DNA of 64,000 nt, from NCBI RefSeq assembly GCF_900637975.1, contig NZ_LR134477.1:3162001-3226000 (forward strand). Reading direction: 5' to 3'. Shown here piece by piece: positions 26,765 to 34,859 of this stretch. The notes beneath the pieces were generated by a model. The model was not told the DNA's origin, did no database searches, and saw only the letters and a program-made list of their open reading frames with translations. The position numbers and the translations under genes are program-made. The stretch is from Actinomyces viscosus. GTDB taxonomy: Bacteria; Actinomycetota; Actinomycetes; Actinomycetales; Actinomycetaceae. Numbering within the stretch: the stretch's first letter is position 1; each line of letters opens with the position of its first letter.

Positions 26765-27565
26765 ATGCCCATCGTTATCGCTGTCGCCAACCAGAAAGGC
26801 GGCGTCGGAAAAACCGCGACAACCGTCAACCTGGCCGACGCCCTCGCCCGCAATGGGCACCGCGTCCTCGTAGTTGACGCCGACCCCCAGTCCAACGCAA
26901 CCAGCATCCTCGACGTCGAGCTCGACCCCACCGAGAGTCGAACGCTGTACGACGTCCTCACCGCCGTGGCCACCAGCCAGGCCGGCGCCGGCGCCCTAGC
27001 CGCCGCCATCCACCCCGCCGGCCCCGCCTGGACAGGTATCGACGTCATCCCAGCACAGCGCGAGCTCGCCTCACGCGAAGCCGACAACAGCCCTGGGCGC
27101 GAGTTCCACCTACGCACCGCCATGGACGGCGCCATCGACGACTACGACGCCGTCATCATCGACTGTCCACCATCGCTGGGGGCGCTGACCCTCAGTGCAC
27201 TCGCCGCCGCCACGCACGTCCTCATCGTCACCGAACCCCGCGCATCATCAGTCGACGGCGTCCGTGAACTGGCTGTCACGATCGACACGGTCAGGCGGTA
27301 CTACAACCCAGACCTCACCACCGCAGGCATCCTCATCAACCGCTGGAGAAACGACCGGCTCGATCGCGCAGTATGGCGCAAAGAGCTCCACGACACATAC
27401 GGCCCCGGCATCATCGACCACCCTCTACCCGAGAGGGAAATCGTCGCCATCGCGGCCACCAACTGTGTACCCGTACCTCGACGCGAGGCGTCCGCCTACG
27501 TCGCCGCCATCGAGGCCGTAGCGCGCCACGTCCTCACTAACCAGGGCAAGGAGGCAGTCAGGTGA
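26765..27565 (+). CDS. parA: ParA-family partition ATPase
   Basis: 266 aa. The deviant Walker A KGGVGKT is at residues 11-17, Walker A' LVVDADPQSNAT follows, and IIDCPPSLG is the Walker B region. This is a small type Ib-like ParA that lacks an N-terminal DNA-binding domain. It overlaps a small DNA-binding partner gene by 4 nt. It probably stabilises the circular or replicating form of the ICE using the nearby iteron sites. Confidence 0.93.
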   Translation: MPIVIAVANQKGGVGKTATTVNLADALARNGHRVLVVDADPQSNATSILDVELDPTESRTLYDVLTAVATSQAGAGALAAAIHPAGPAWTGIDVIPAQRELASREADNSPGREFHLRTAMDGAIDDYDAVIIDCPPSLGALTLSALAAATHVLIVTEPRASSVDGVRELAVTIDTVRRYYNPDLTTAGILINRWRNDRLDRAVWRKELHDTYGPGIIDHPLPEREIVAIAATNCVPVPRREASAYVAAIEAVARHVLTNQGKEAVR

Positions 27566-27945
27566 AGCCACAGCCCCGCCGACGAGCAGTCTCTATCCCA
27601 AAAGCGACAGGCCCGGACCCTGCAGCGCTGACCGCCGGCCAAGCCGCTAACGCCAGCAATGCCAGCAATAGCGGCAATGCTGGCAATAATGGTGGAGCTG
27701 GCGGCGCTGACGCTCCTGTCCTCAAGAAGATCACCATCCGTGTCCCAATCGAGCTCGCAGGCAGAGCGCGCTCCGTATGGCGCCTAGAGAGCGCCCAGCC
27801 ATACACCCCCTACCGCTCCTACAACGAGCTGATGACCGACTTCATCGAGGCCGGCGTCACCGAAGCCGAGGAACGCCTCAACGGAGGCAGACTACTGCCC
27901 CCAACACCCGCCGGCCAGATACCCCGAGGCCGCCAACCCCAGTAG
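27562..27945 (+). CDS. Putative centromere-binding partner of ParA
   Basis: 127 aa, starting GTG within the end of parA. Residues 25-45 are Asn/Ser/Ala/Gly repeats, encoded by DNA that itself contains the 28-bp iteron (27659-27686). The C-terminal half, KKITIRVPIELAGRARSVWRLE plus SYNELMTDFIEAGVTEAEERL, fits a ribbon-helix-helix DNA-binding fold used by small ParB/ParG-type proteins. It likely binds the GCCAGCAAT-type iterons. Assignment rests on position and fold pattern. Confidence 0.65.
   Translation: MKPQPRRRAVSIPKATGPDPAALTAGQAANASNASNSGNAGNNGGAGGADAPVLKKITIRVPIELAGRARSVWRLESAQPYTPYRSYNELMTDFIEAGVTEAEERLNGGRLLPPTPAGQIPRGRQPQ
27651..27686. repeat. Iteron 3 inside the ParA-partner gene
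   Basis: Two adjacent GCCAGCAAT units (27652-27669) run into AGCGGCAATGCTGGCAA. The 28 bp at 27659-27686 are nearly identical to the site at 24509-24536, about 3.1 kb away. They encode the Asn/Ser/Gly linker of the partner protein. Confidence 0.65.
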
Positions 27946-28061
27946 GGCACGACAGACAGGCAGAGACGAGGGCGCGTCTGGAGCTCGCACACGCGAGCCC
28001 CTATAGCGCCCCTCCTCTCTCTTCGCAGCGGGAACCGGCTCGAGGGATCAATCATTAAGAG

Positions 28062-28961
28062 GTGGCAACGTGCTTAAGAATTGTCAGCGACACCGACGCC
28101 CCCACCCTCCTGGTCGAGGCGTGGGAGGCATCCATGCAGGGGCAAGGCCTGTCTGCGCGCACCATCACCGAACGAATCCGTGTCATCAGGCAGATCACTG
28201 CCGCTACCGGCACCGACCCCGCAGCACTCACCCCACAGACCATCAGCACCTGGCTCGCCACGCTCCCCAGCGCAGCCACCAAGAACGCCTACTTCACGGT
28301 ACTGAGGGCCTGGAGCACGTGGCTCGTCCAGTCCGACCACCGCGTCGACGACCCCACCACCCGCGTCCCCAGACCCAGGACCCCGGCCGGCCATCCCAGA
28401 CCGGTCACCGACACCCAGCTCGACGCCGTCCTCGCACTCCCACTCCGACAGGACACCCGAACCAAGATCATCCTCGGCGCCTGGGCGGGTATGCGTGTCC
28501 ACGAGATCGCCAAGATCCGTGGAGAGGACATCAGTCCCGTCGCCGGCACCATCACCATCACCGGTAAGGGCGGCCGCACCGACACCCTCCCCGCCCACCA
28601 GCTCATCCTCCAACAAGCCTGCTACTACCCTCGCCGAGGCCTCTGGTTCCCCTCACCTCGAGACCCGTCCGCGCCCGTACAGGCCAAGACCGTCAGCAGA
28701 GTCATCAGCGACGCGTTCGACCGCGCCGACGCCCCAGCTACAGCCCATCAGCTCAGGCACTACTTCGCCACCAGCCTCCTGCGTGCAGGCACCGACAGTC
28801 GAGTCGTCCAGAGCCTCATGCGCCACGAGTCCCTGGCCACCACCGGCCGCTACCTCGCCGTCGACACCGACCAGCAGCGCACCGCCCTAAGCGCCCTAGT
28901 ACCCACTCCCAACGCCACCCAACGTAGAGTCGACGCCAGCCCAAGCCGAAAATCTGAGTAG
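28062..28961 (+). CDS. Tyrosine recombinase (XerC/D-size), probable ICE integrase
   Basis: 299 aa. The catalytic set is complete: Arg145 (WAGMRVHEI), Lys169 (TGKGGR), His229 and Arg232 (HQLRHYFATSLL), His255 (MRHESL) and Tyr264 (TGRYLAV). An N-terminal SAM-like core-binding domain occupies residues about 10-100. It lacks the N-terminal arm-binding domain of typical 380-400 aa ICE integrases, but it is the only recombinase in the element. The start is GTG 28062 after TTAAGAG. It lies 3.8 kb inside attL rather than beside it. Confidence 0.88.
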   Translation: MATCLRIVSDTDAPTLLVEAWEASMQGQGLSARTITERIRVIRQITAATGTDPAALTPQTISTWLATLPSAATKNAYFTVLRAWSTWLVQSDHRVDDPTTRVPRPRTPAGHPRPVTDTQLDAVLALPLRQDTRTKIILGAWAGMRVHEIAKIRGEDISPVAGTITITGKGGRTDTLPAHQLILQQACYYPRRGLWFPSPRDPSAPVQAKTVSRVISDAFDRADAPATAHQLRHYFATSLLRAGTDSRVVQSLMRHESLATTGRYLAVDTDQQRTALSALVPTPNATQRRVDASPSRKSE

Positions 28962-29115
28962 CCATGGCCGAGCAAATCAGCCACAACCGGCAGCAAATCA
29001 CGATCGGCGCCCTACCCCAACCTCCGTGCTAGGGGGTCGGCTTGGATGGACGGGAGAACGAACAAGACCCAACAAGACACCGGCGTCAGCGACCAACAGA
29101 AACAGGAGTATCACC

Positions 29116-29144
29116 TTGATGCGATATCGCTGATGTGATATATT
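29116..29144 (+). promoter_or_regulatory. Leaderless promoter and operator of higBA
   Basis: The -35 TTGATG (29116-29121), a 17-nt spacer and the -10 TATATT (29139-29144) form a near-consensus promoter. Only six nt separate the -10 from the ATG, so the transcript probably starts at the start codon. The palindrome GCGATATCGC (29121-29130) lies in the spacer and is a candidate site for HigA autoregulation. Confidence 0.65.
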
Positions 29145-29150
29145 AGATTC

Positions 29151-29507
29151 ATGCGATGGACAGTTGAGTTCTCCGACGAGGTTCTGACCTGGTATCGGGA
29201 CCTGACCCCCGAGGGGAAGGCGGCGACCCGTCGCGTGCTGGCTCGGCTGGAGGATGCCGGGCACATGCTCGGTATGCCGTTGTCGAAACAGCTGGGTGGA
29301 GGCCTGCGTGAACTGCGGTTCACGTGCGAGGGGGTGGCGAGACGGATCACGTACGTTCTCGAACCTGAGCGGAAGGCCATCACGTTGACCACCTTCCGTA
29401 AGCAGCGCCAGAACGAGCGGCGGGAGATCCTGCGAGCCCGGCGGGCCCAGGCAGCTCACCAGTCCACCCAGGCAGCGACCAAGGACGCCCGAAAGAAGAG
29501 GAAGTAA
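29151..29507 (+). CDS. higB: HigB-type toxin (RelE/ParE superfamily, Gp49-like)
   Basis: 118 aa. WTVEFSDEVLTWYRDLTPEGKAATRRVL, LSKQLGGGLRELRFTCEGVARRITYV and KAITLTTFRKQ match the phage Gp49/HigB fold of ribosome-dependent mRNA interferases. The toxin-first gene order is typical of HigBA. The gene is probably translated from a leaderless mRNA, and there is no Shine-Dalgarno sequence. A basic tail (ATKDARKKRK) ends the protein. The antitoxin follows two nt downstream. Confidence 0.85.
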   Translation: MRWTVEFSDEVLTWYRDLTPEGKAATRRVLARLEDAGHMLGMPLSKQLGGGLRELRFTCEGVARRITYVLEPERKAITLTTFRKQRQNERREILRARRAQAAHQSTQAATKDARKKRK

Positions 29508-29509
29508 TC

Positions 29510-29815
29510 ATGAGGACCACACCGTTCCGGCAGGCCGAGGCCGAGGCCCTGGCCGCCATGACCCCGGACGAGCGTGCTCGATTCGACGCCGCTGAGGCCG
29601 AGGAAGAAGCCCGTCTGCAGCTCGCCGAGCTCGTCTACGGCGCACGCACGCGTGCAGGACTGACTCAGACCGAGCTGGCTAGACGCATGGGAACCCAGCA
29701 GTCGGTCATCTCCGCCGTCGAGAACGGTGGGCAGGTCCCCTCCGTCTCGACTCTCTGGCGCATCGCCCACGCACTGGACCTGCGCCTGACCATCGACATG
29801 GCTGCCGCGAGCTGA
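29510..29815 (+). CDS. higA: HigA-type antitoxin (XRE helix-turn-helix)
   Basis: 101 aa. Residues about 45-95 are a cro/C1-type domain: AGLTQTELARRMGTQQSVISAVENGGQVPSVSTLWRIAHAL. The N-terminal acidic region (MTPDERARFDAAEAEEEARLQLAEL) probably wraps the toxin. It follows higB by two nt and should repress the shared promoter. The pair is likely an addiction module that keeps the ICE. Confidence 0.85.
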   Translation: MRTTPFRQAEAEALAAMTPDERARFDAAEAEEEARLQLAELVYGARTRAGLTQTELARRMGTQQSVISAVENGGQVPSVSTLWRIAHALDLRLTIDMAAAS

Positions 29816-29971
29816 CTGCTGAAGCGTGAGAGCCCCCAGATAACGCCCAGTGCAGCCATCCGCGACGCCCTCAGCATCTACCTCGCCAACCGCCAGAGCA
29901 TTCCCACCATCTGGCAGCTGTCGCTCTCGACACTAACCAAGAAACGCAACTCGGCAGGGAAAGTAGAACAC

Positions 29972-30769
29972 ATGATCATTCAACCTCAATACTTAGACTC
30001 GGCGATGCTCGCTACATTCTTGGCCAATATCGAGGGCGGAGTGCGTCAGTCGCTGTCTTCAAGGACCTCCCAGACGAAAGGAGGGGGAGGTGGTGTTGAT
30101 CTGGGGTTAGTTAAGACTGAAGGTAGTCTTTCAGGAGAGCAAGAGACGGAGCTCACCTACGAGGATCATGACGCGTCGCGTCTCCAGCGCCTTATTGCGG
30201 CTGGGAATTCCGATTCGGAGGGGTTGGCCTGGGTTGAGGTGGGGAACCCTGACGTTGATTTTAAAGACATTGGCATGGGTGCGGTAATCCACTGGGAGTG
30301 TGATGTCTACATTCCGGACGCTATTAATGCGTTCTCCAACCCTAAGGTAAAAGAAGGTCTACAAGTCATGGAAGACCTGATGCCGCAGGCGAGCGCCCTC
30401 AAGCTCGACGTAGAGGGTCTTCCTACGCCCAAGGAACTAGGTGCCATGGCTGCTGCTATCAATAGCTTTGGTGTTGCTCCAGTAGTTATAGGAGAGGATG
30501 ATTGTACTGGCTGGAGAATTATTGGGTCACTCAAGCCTGAGTGCATCGTTGGTTCCGCCGAGATTGACGGCCGAGCTCGCATAATAGCCAAAGTTAAGAA
30601 AACGATCGGTAAAGACAGTTGGTATCTCCTTGCGTCACTTCCTGGGATGAACCTCATCGGTCGCGATGAAAGACGCAAACTTGAGCGTCAAGGACCACAG
30701 GAGGATCAAGAAGGGTTGTTCGAGAAAGGTCCGCTTCTGGTGGTGGAATACCTTGCGGTCTATAGTTAA
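29972..30769 (+). CDS. AT-richer cargo protein, DUF6414-like
   Basis: 265 aa. The start MIIQPQYLDSAMLATFLANIEGGVRQSLSSR, with Gly-rich and TEGSLSGEQETELTYED segments, resembles the DUF6414 family, whose members sit in mobile DNA and near defence genes; the match is from memory. GC is roughly half, clearly below the rest of the ICE, suggesting separate acquisition. No membrane segments or catalytic motif are visible. It stands between higBA and the transfer genes, a usual cargo position. Confidence 0.6.
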   Translation: MIIQPQYLDSAMLATFLANIEGGVRQSLSSRTSQTKGGGGGVDLGLVKTEGSLSGEQETELTYEDHDASRLQRLIAAGNSDSEGLAWVEVGNPDVDFKDIGMGAVIHWECDVYIPDAINAFSNPKVKEGLQVMEDLMPQASALKLDVEGLPTPKELGAMAAAINSFGVAPVVIGEDDCTGWRIIGSLKPECIVGSAEIDGRARIIAKVKKTIGKDSWYLLASLPGMNLIGRDERRKLERQGPQEDQEGLFEKGPLLVVEYLAVYS

Positions 30770-30924
30770 ATGGTGGGCGTCAATGTTGGGTTCAGTGGAG
30801 TTCCTCAACTCGAAACCAAGACAGGGGATGTATGTGACGCATTTTGCCTCGCCAGTTTCGTGTACCTATACCTAGACGATGGTGGCGAGTTGCTGAACTG
30901 ACAACATCGCCGCTCTCGCAATTC

Positions 30925-30955
30925 GGTGCCAGCACAAAGCTCTTGTGCTGGCACC
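30925..30955. terminator. Strong hairpin before the transfer region
   Basis: A perfect 13-bp stem (GGTGCCAGCACAA with TTGTGCTGGCACC) and a 5-nt AGCTC loop. The T-run is weak. It may end the cargo transcript or act in the 100-nt leader of the gene at 31055. Confidence 0.5.
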
Positions 30956-31054
30956 GCTGCTTGTCTGAGTGGTGTGCGCCCACGCCCTACGAGAGGGGTA
31001 GGAGCCCGGCGGCAGGCGCCGGGACCACCCGAGCTCGCAACAAGGGGGACACGC

Positions 31055-33238
31055 ATGAGTGAGTACAGCATCAGCTCGCCAGGACCGGCACTGATGGTCG
31101 AGTACCTGCCGTCAGGAGTGGTCTACGCGGCCACCGAGGACCTGCCCGCGGCCGCGCGCCAGGTGATCGAGGGCCTCACGGCCTCTACCGGCCCTGGCAG
31201 TGAGATCGAGTGGCGTGGGCCCGGGCCCGCAGCAGCAGACGTCGATATCGAGGTCGCCTGGGACGACCAGGCGCAGGCGGTCGCTTACAGCGTCCGTGGC
31301 CGGCCCGAGCGCACGGTGGCGCTCGACGACCTGAACCAGGCACTGGCCCAGGACTGGGACCACTACAGGCAGGACGTGGACGCCGCAGGCCAGCTGCTGG
31401 AACGCCTTGATGCGATCACCAACCCGGCGGGACTGGGCGTCGAGGAGACGCAGATAGGCTTCGACCCGTACAGGCGCACCGTCACGGCCCAGGTCATGGT
31501 GCTCCCGGAGCGCACCGAGCACGGGCTACTACCTACTCCCGGGATGAGGGGTGAGCTCACCGTCGAGGAGACGGGCCAACGGGCGTTCCTAGGCCTTCAG
31601 GGTGCCCAAAGCACAGGCAGACTGACGGACGAGCACGCTCGCCAGCTGCTCTCCTACGCCGTACAGGAGGCGCGTCGGGAGCCTGGGCAGGCGGCCTGGG
31701 AGGCCCTGCACCCCCACACGGCCGGCCTCCGGGACCACGGCCTCGAGGTTGAGGATCCCGCCCTCCACTGGGACCGTATGGTCGGTGTCAGCGTCCAGGT
31801 CCACCCCCCGGCCGTCGAGGCCGGTCCACTGGGGTCCTGGGACGAGCAGTCAGTGACCTTCTCACTGGACGGTGACGAGCTTGCGATACGCGCTGGCGGG
31901 CCAATCACCCAGGAGCTGCGCAGCGGCGTGCTCGACGCAGGCGACGAGCGCACCATGTGGCTGTCCCCAGACCTGGCCGCCGCCCCTGGGGTAGGCGAGA
32001 TGAGTAGCACCGAGGTGGCCGCGACGATCCTGGGGATGTCCCAGGAGGAGTTCGACGCAGCCGCGAGCAGCGTCCGTGAGGGCCTGGTAGCAGCGCGTGA
32101 CGCGGCCGCTCCGCGCCGGTCGGCCACCAGCATCTTCAACGACCTGCGCACGCACCTGATCCGGGTCGGCTCTCTCTTGCCGGACGCTGCCCGCGATACC
32201 GCGTCCACCAGCTTCGACCTGGACCGGGGTGTGGCCTGGGTCAGGGCCCAGGCCATGGACGCCTCACACCGCCCCATCACGATCGGTGTCCCCGTCGACC
32301 CGGACAGTCCCCTGCTGGAGGTTGTCGACCGTCAGGTTGTGGAGCCCGGCACCGTGGGGCCGTGGGTGGATCCCACACCGTTGAGCGACGCCGAGCGCTA
32401 CGAGGCTGCCACCCCGGTCAGCGAGGAGCAGGCCGGGTGGGACATCGACTCCGCTGTCCTGCGTGACGCCGACGAGCACACCGCCCGCACCTGGGCCACA
32501 TGGCGTGCCGCCGGCGCCCAGGGCTGGAGCACCCAGGAGGCCGCCGCCCTGGAGCGCTGGGCACAGGCCCAGGCGACCCTGGCCGGCGACGACGCCCACG
32601 TCACGATCCACGAGACCGTACCGGGCAGCGCCCTCGAGACTGATACTGCTACTGCCGCCGCTGGGCGGCTGATCGACCTGCAGGGCGGTGGTCTGGACTG
32701 CCGGGTGGCCACCACCAGCCCGGGAGAGGTGACGGTGGCCACCCCTGCCGGCGTGGCCACGATGACGACCACCGAGATGATGGACCAGGTCAGGGCCTCC
32801 TGGCCCGACACCACCACCCAGACGCTCGAGCACATATCAGGACGAGATCAGGCTCTTGACCTGGGCCCACAGGTTCGTGAGCGGGCCGAGACGGCGATGC
32901 TGACGGTCTACACCACCCCGAGCTGCATGGGCTGTGAGATGACCCGTCGCCAGCTCGATAAGGCCGGAGTGGCCTACGAGGCGGTGGACCTGTCTGGCCG
33001 GCCGGACCTGGTGGAGCAGTTCAGGGCCGAGGGGCTACGCCAGGCGCCGATCATCGAGACTCCTGACGGTCAGCGCACGGCGGGCTTCGACCCGGCCAGG
33101 ATCAAGGCGATCGTGGCCGCAGCCACCCCGCAGCAGGCCACCGGCAGCCCGGGACAGTCGTCGGACAGTGGCGGGGCCAGACCTTCGCATACACCCCACC
33201 AGCGGTCTCGTGGGCACGTAAAGGGGATGCACCTGTGA
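31055..33238 (+). CDS. Large ICE protein with C-terminal glutaredoxin domain
   Basis: 727 aa. Residues about 615-695 are a glutaredoxin/NrdH-type thioredoxin fold: MLTVYTTPSCMGCEMTRRQL (CxxC motif CMGC), RQAPIIETPDG with the cis-Pro, and FDPARIKAIV. The first 600 residues are acidic, without membrane segments, and unrecognised; they contain repeated EE/AL-rich segments. ATG 31055 follows AAGGGGGAC. It overlaps the wall-hydrolase gene by 4 nt, so it belongs to the transfer cluster. A role in disulfide handling of secreted transfer proteins is only a guess. Confidence 0.75.
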   Translation: MSEYSISSPGPALMVEYLPSGVVYAATEDLPAAARQVIEGLTASTGPGSEIEWRGPGPAAADVDIEVAWDDQAQAVAYSVRGRPERTVALDDLNQALAQDWDHYRQDVDAAGQLLERLDAITNPAGLGVEETQIGFDPYRRTVTAQVMVLPERTEHGLLPTPGMRGELTVEETGQRAFLGLQGAQSTGRLTDEHARQLLSYAVQEARREPGQAAWEALHPHTAGLRDHGLEVEDPALHWDRMVGVSVQVHPPAVEAGPLGSWDEQSVTFSLDGDELAIRAGGPITQELRSGVLDAGDERTMWLSPDLAAAPGVGEMSSTEVAATILGMSQEEFDAAASSVREGLVAARDAAAPRRSATSIFNDLRTHLIRVGSLLPDAARDTASTSFDLDRGVAWVRAQAMDASHRPITIGVPVDPDSPLLEVVDRQVVEPGTVGPWVDPTPLSDAERYEAATPVSEEQAGWDIDSAVLRDADEHTARTWATWRAAGAQGWSTQEAAALERWAQAQATLAGDDAHVTIHETVPGSALETDTATAAAGRLIDLQGGGLDCRVATTSPGEVTVATPAGVATMTTTEMMDQVRASWPDTTTQTLEHISGRDQALDLGPQVRERAETAMLTVYTTPSCMGCEMTRRQLDKAGVAYEAVDLSGRPDLVEQFRAEGLRQAPIIETPDGQRTAGFDPARIKAIVAAATPQQATGSPGQSSDSGGARPSHTPHQRSRGHVKGMHL

Positions 33239-34176
33239 AGAGCGGGAAGATGGCTCTTGGCGTGCTCCTGGTGGTGCCTGCCCTGACCATGTCACTGATG
33301 TTCGCCTCTGGGGGTGGGGGCAAGAACGGTGAGGACGAGAAGAAGGCAGCCGGTGGGGCGGTCCCGGTCAACGTCCCGGCCGAGTACCAGGCTGACGTGT
33401 CCCGGGCAGGCTCGATCTGCCCCGAGATCACCCCCGCCGCGATCGCCGCCCAGATCACCCAGGAGTCGGGCTGGCAGCCACAGGCTAAGAGCCCCGCCGG
33501 CGCGCAGGGGATCGCACAGTTCATGCCCGCCACGTGGAAGACCGTAGGCAGGGACGGTGATGGTGATGGGCAGGCGGACATCATGAACCCCCATGACGCT
33601 ATCTACTCCCAGGGCACCCTCATGTGCTCCCTGGCCGCCGAGATGAAGCAGCTCCTCGACTCCGGCAAGGTCAAGGGCGAGGTGCTCAGCCTCGCCCTGG
33701 CTGCCTACAACGCCGGCTCCGGAGCGGTCCGCCAGTACGGGGGTATCCCGCCGTACGCAGAGACGCAGAGCTACGTCGAGAAGATCACCTCCATGGCCTC
33801 CCAGTCCCAGGGCGGCGGCGGTGGGGACGGTTCGAGAGGCTCGACGATCCTGGCCGTGGCCCGATCCAAGATTGGCAAGCCCTACGTATGGGGAGCAGCC
33901 TCCGACGACGTCGGCTACGACTGCTCAGGCCTGGTCCAGACCGCCTACGCCGCCGCTGGTGTCGAGCTGGCCCACTCCTCAGCGTCCCAGTGCACCGCCG
34001 GCTCACGCGTCAGCCAGGACCAGGCCCAGCCCGGCGACCTGGTGTGCTGGGACGGACACGTCGCCGTCTACGCCGGAGGCAACACGATCGTCGAGGCCGC
34101 CACCGAGGGGATTCCCGTCAGGGAGACCACCGTCTACCAGATGGCCGGCGGCCCCTACTACGTCCACATCAACTAG
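33235..34176 (+). CDS. Bifunctional peptidoglycan hydrolase (SLT + NlpC/P60)
   Basis: 313 aa, starting GTG. An N-terminal hydrophobic segment (ALGVLLVVPALTMSLMFA) exports it. Residues about 60-180 form a lysozyme-like transglycosylase domain (AAQITQESGW with catalytic Glu77, GIAQFMPATW, ALAAYNAGSGAV). Residues about 205-313 are NlpC/P60 (YDCSGLVQ with Cys230, GHVAVYAG). Such two-domain enzymes, as in Tn916 Orf14, cut local gaps in the wall for the conjugation channel. It is coupled to the gene before it and followed by a lipoprotein. Confidence 0.92.
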   Translation: MKSGKMALGVLLVVPALTMSLMFASGGGGKNGEDEKKAAGGAVPVNVPAEYQADVSRAGSICPEITPAAIAAQITQESGWQPQAKSPAGAQGIAQFMPATWKTVGRDGDGDGQADIMNPHDAIYSQGTLMCSLAAEMKQLLDSGKVKGEVLSLALAAYNAGSGAVRQYGGIPPYAETQSYVEKITSMASQSQGGGGGDGSRGSTILAVARSKIGKPYVWGAASDDVGYDCSGLVQTAYAAAGVELAHSSASQCTAGSRVSQDQAQPGDLVCWDGHVAVYAGGNTIVEAATEGIPVRETTVYQMAGGPYYVHIN

Positions 34177-34193
34177 CCCACGAGGAGGCACCC

Positions 34194-34778
34194 ATGAGAT
34201 CAGCGACACGACTACTCACGGCCCTGGTCACAACCATCCTGGCGACCGGGGCAGCGGCGTGCTCCCAGCAGCACGCTTCCAGCGCACCATCACCGAGCGG
34301 TGGAGAGGCCTCACGGACGGCGACAGCGAGTCCTGCACCGACACCGGTGGTCCTCGGCGAGGTCGACGAGACGGACCCCGACTCCGTGGCTGACGCGGTG
34401 GCCGTGGCCCTGTCGGTACGCGACGCGCGTACCGACACCAGCTCCCAGGCCGTGTGGGAGCGTGCCCAGCCGCTGCTGACCGGTGACCTGGCCGCTTCCG
34501 CCCAGGACGCCGGCGCCGCCGACGTGGAGCGCCCCGACAACCGGTGGGTAATGATGCAGCGGCACCAGGCCCACGACGTCGTCGAGGACATCGACCGCGC
34601 CACTGACGACCCCGTTCCTGACACCGTCACCAGGGCGCAGCGTCAGCGGGCTGTCACCGTCAGAGCTCACGGCGATGACGGCTGGAGCGGGCTGGTGCGC
34701 ACTACCCGTTACTGGCTGACCCTGACCAACGTGAACGGGGCGTGGAGAGTCAGCGCCGTGCGCTCCACCATCGACTAG
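34194..34778 (+). CDS. Small ICE lipoprotein with NTF2-like tail
   Basis: 194 aa. The signal MRSATRLLTALVTTILATGAAAC ends at a lipobox-like cysteine. After a Ser/Pro/Thr-rich linker comes a domain whose end, RTTRYWLTLTNVNGAWRVSAVR, resembles the NTF2-like fold of VirB8/TcpC-type transfer proteins. AGGAGG lies seven nt before the ATG. It is last in the rightward operon 31055-34778, closed by a very stable hairpin. It is probably an extracellular accessory of the mating channel. Confidence 0.7.
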   Translation: MRSATRLLTALVTTILATGAAACSQQHASSAPSPSGGEASRTATASPAPTPVVLGEVDETDPDSVADAVAVALSVRDARTDTSSQAVWERAQPLLTGDLAASAQDAGAADVERPDNRWVMMQRHQAHDVVEDIDRATDDPVPDTVTRAQRQRAVTVRAHGDDGWSGLVRTTRYWLTLTNVNGAWRVSAVRSTID

Positions 34779-34804
34779 CCACCAGACGGTCCCGCGTGCA
34801 GGTG

Positions 34805-34842
34805 AAGCGGGGCACCCAGGTAAGTTCCTGGGTGCCCCGCTT
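34805..34842. terminator. Bidirectional terminator
   Basis: A perfect 16-bp stem (AAGCGGGGCACCCAGG and its inverse) with loop TAAGTT lies between convergent genes ending at 34778 and 34860. A/T ends on both sides suit termination in both directions. Confidence 0.8.
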
Positions 34843-34859
34843 GCTTGTGTGGTGTGGGT

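Noticed and set aside
33214..33224. ACGTAAAG resembling the shared 25-bp motif
   Set aside because: Only eight bases match, and it lies inside a coding region, so it is not counted as a third copy.
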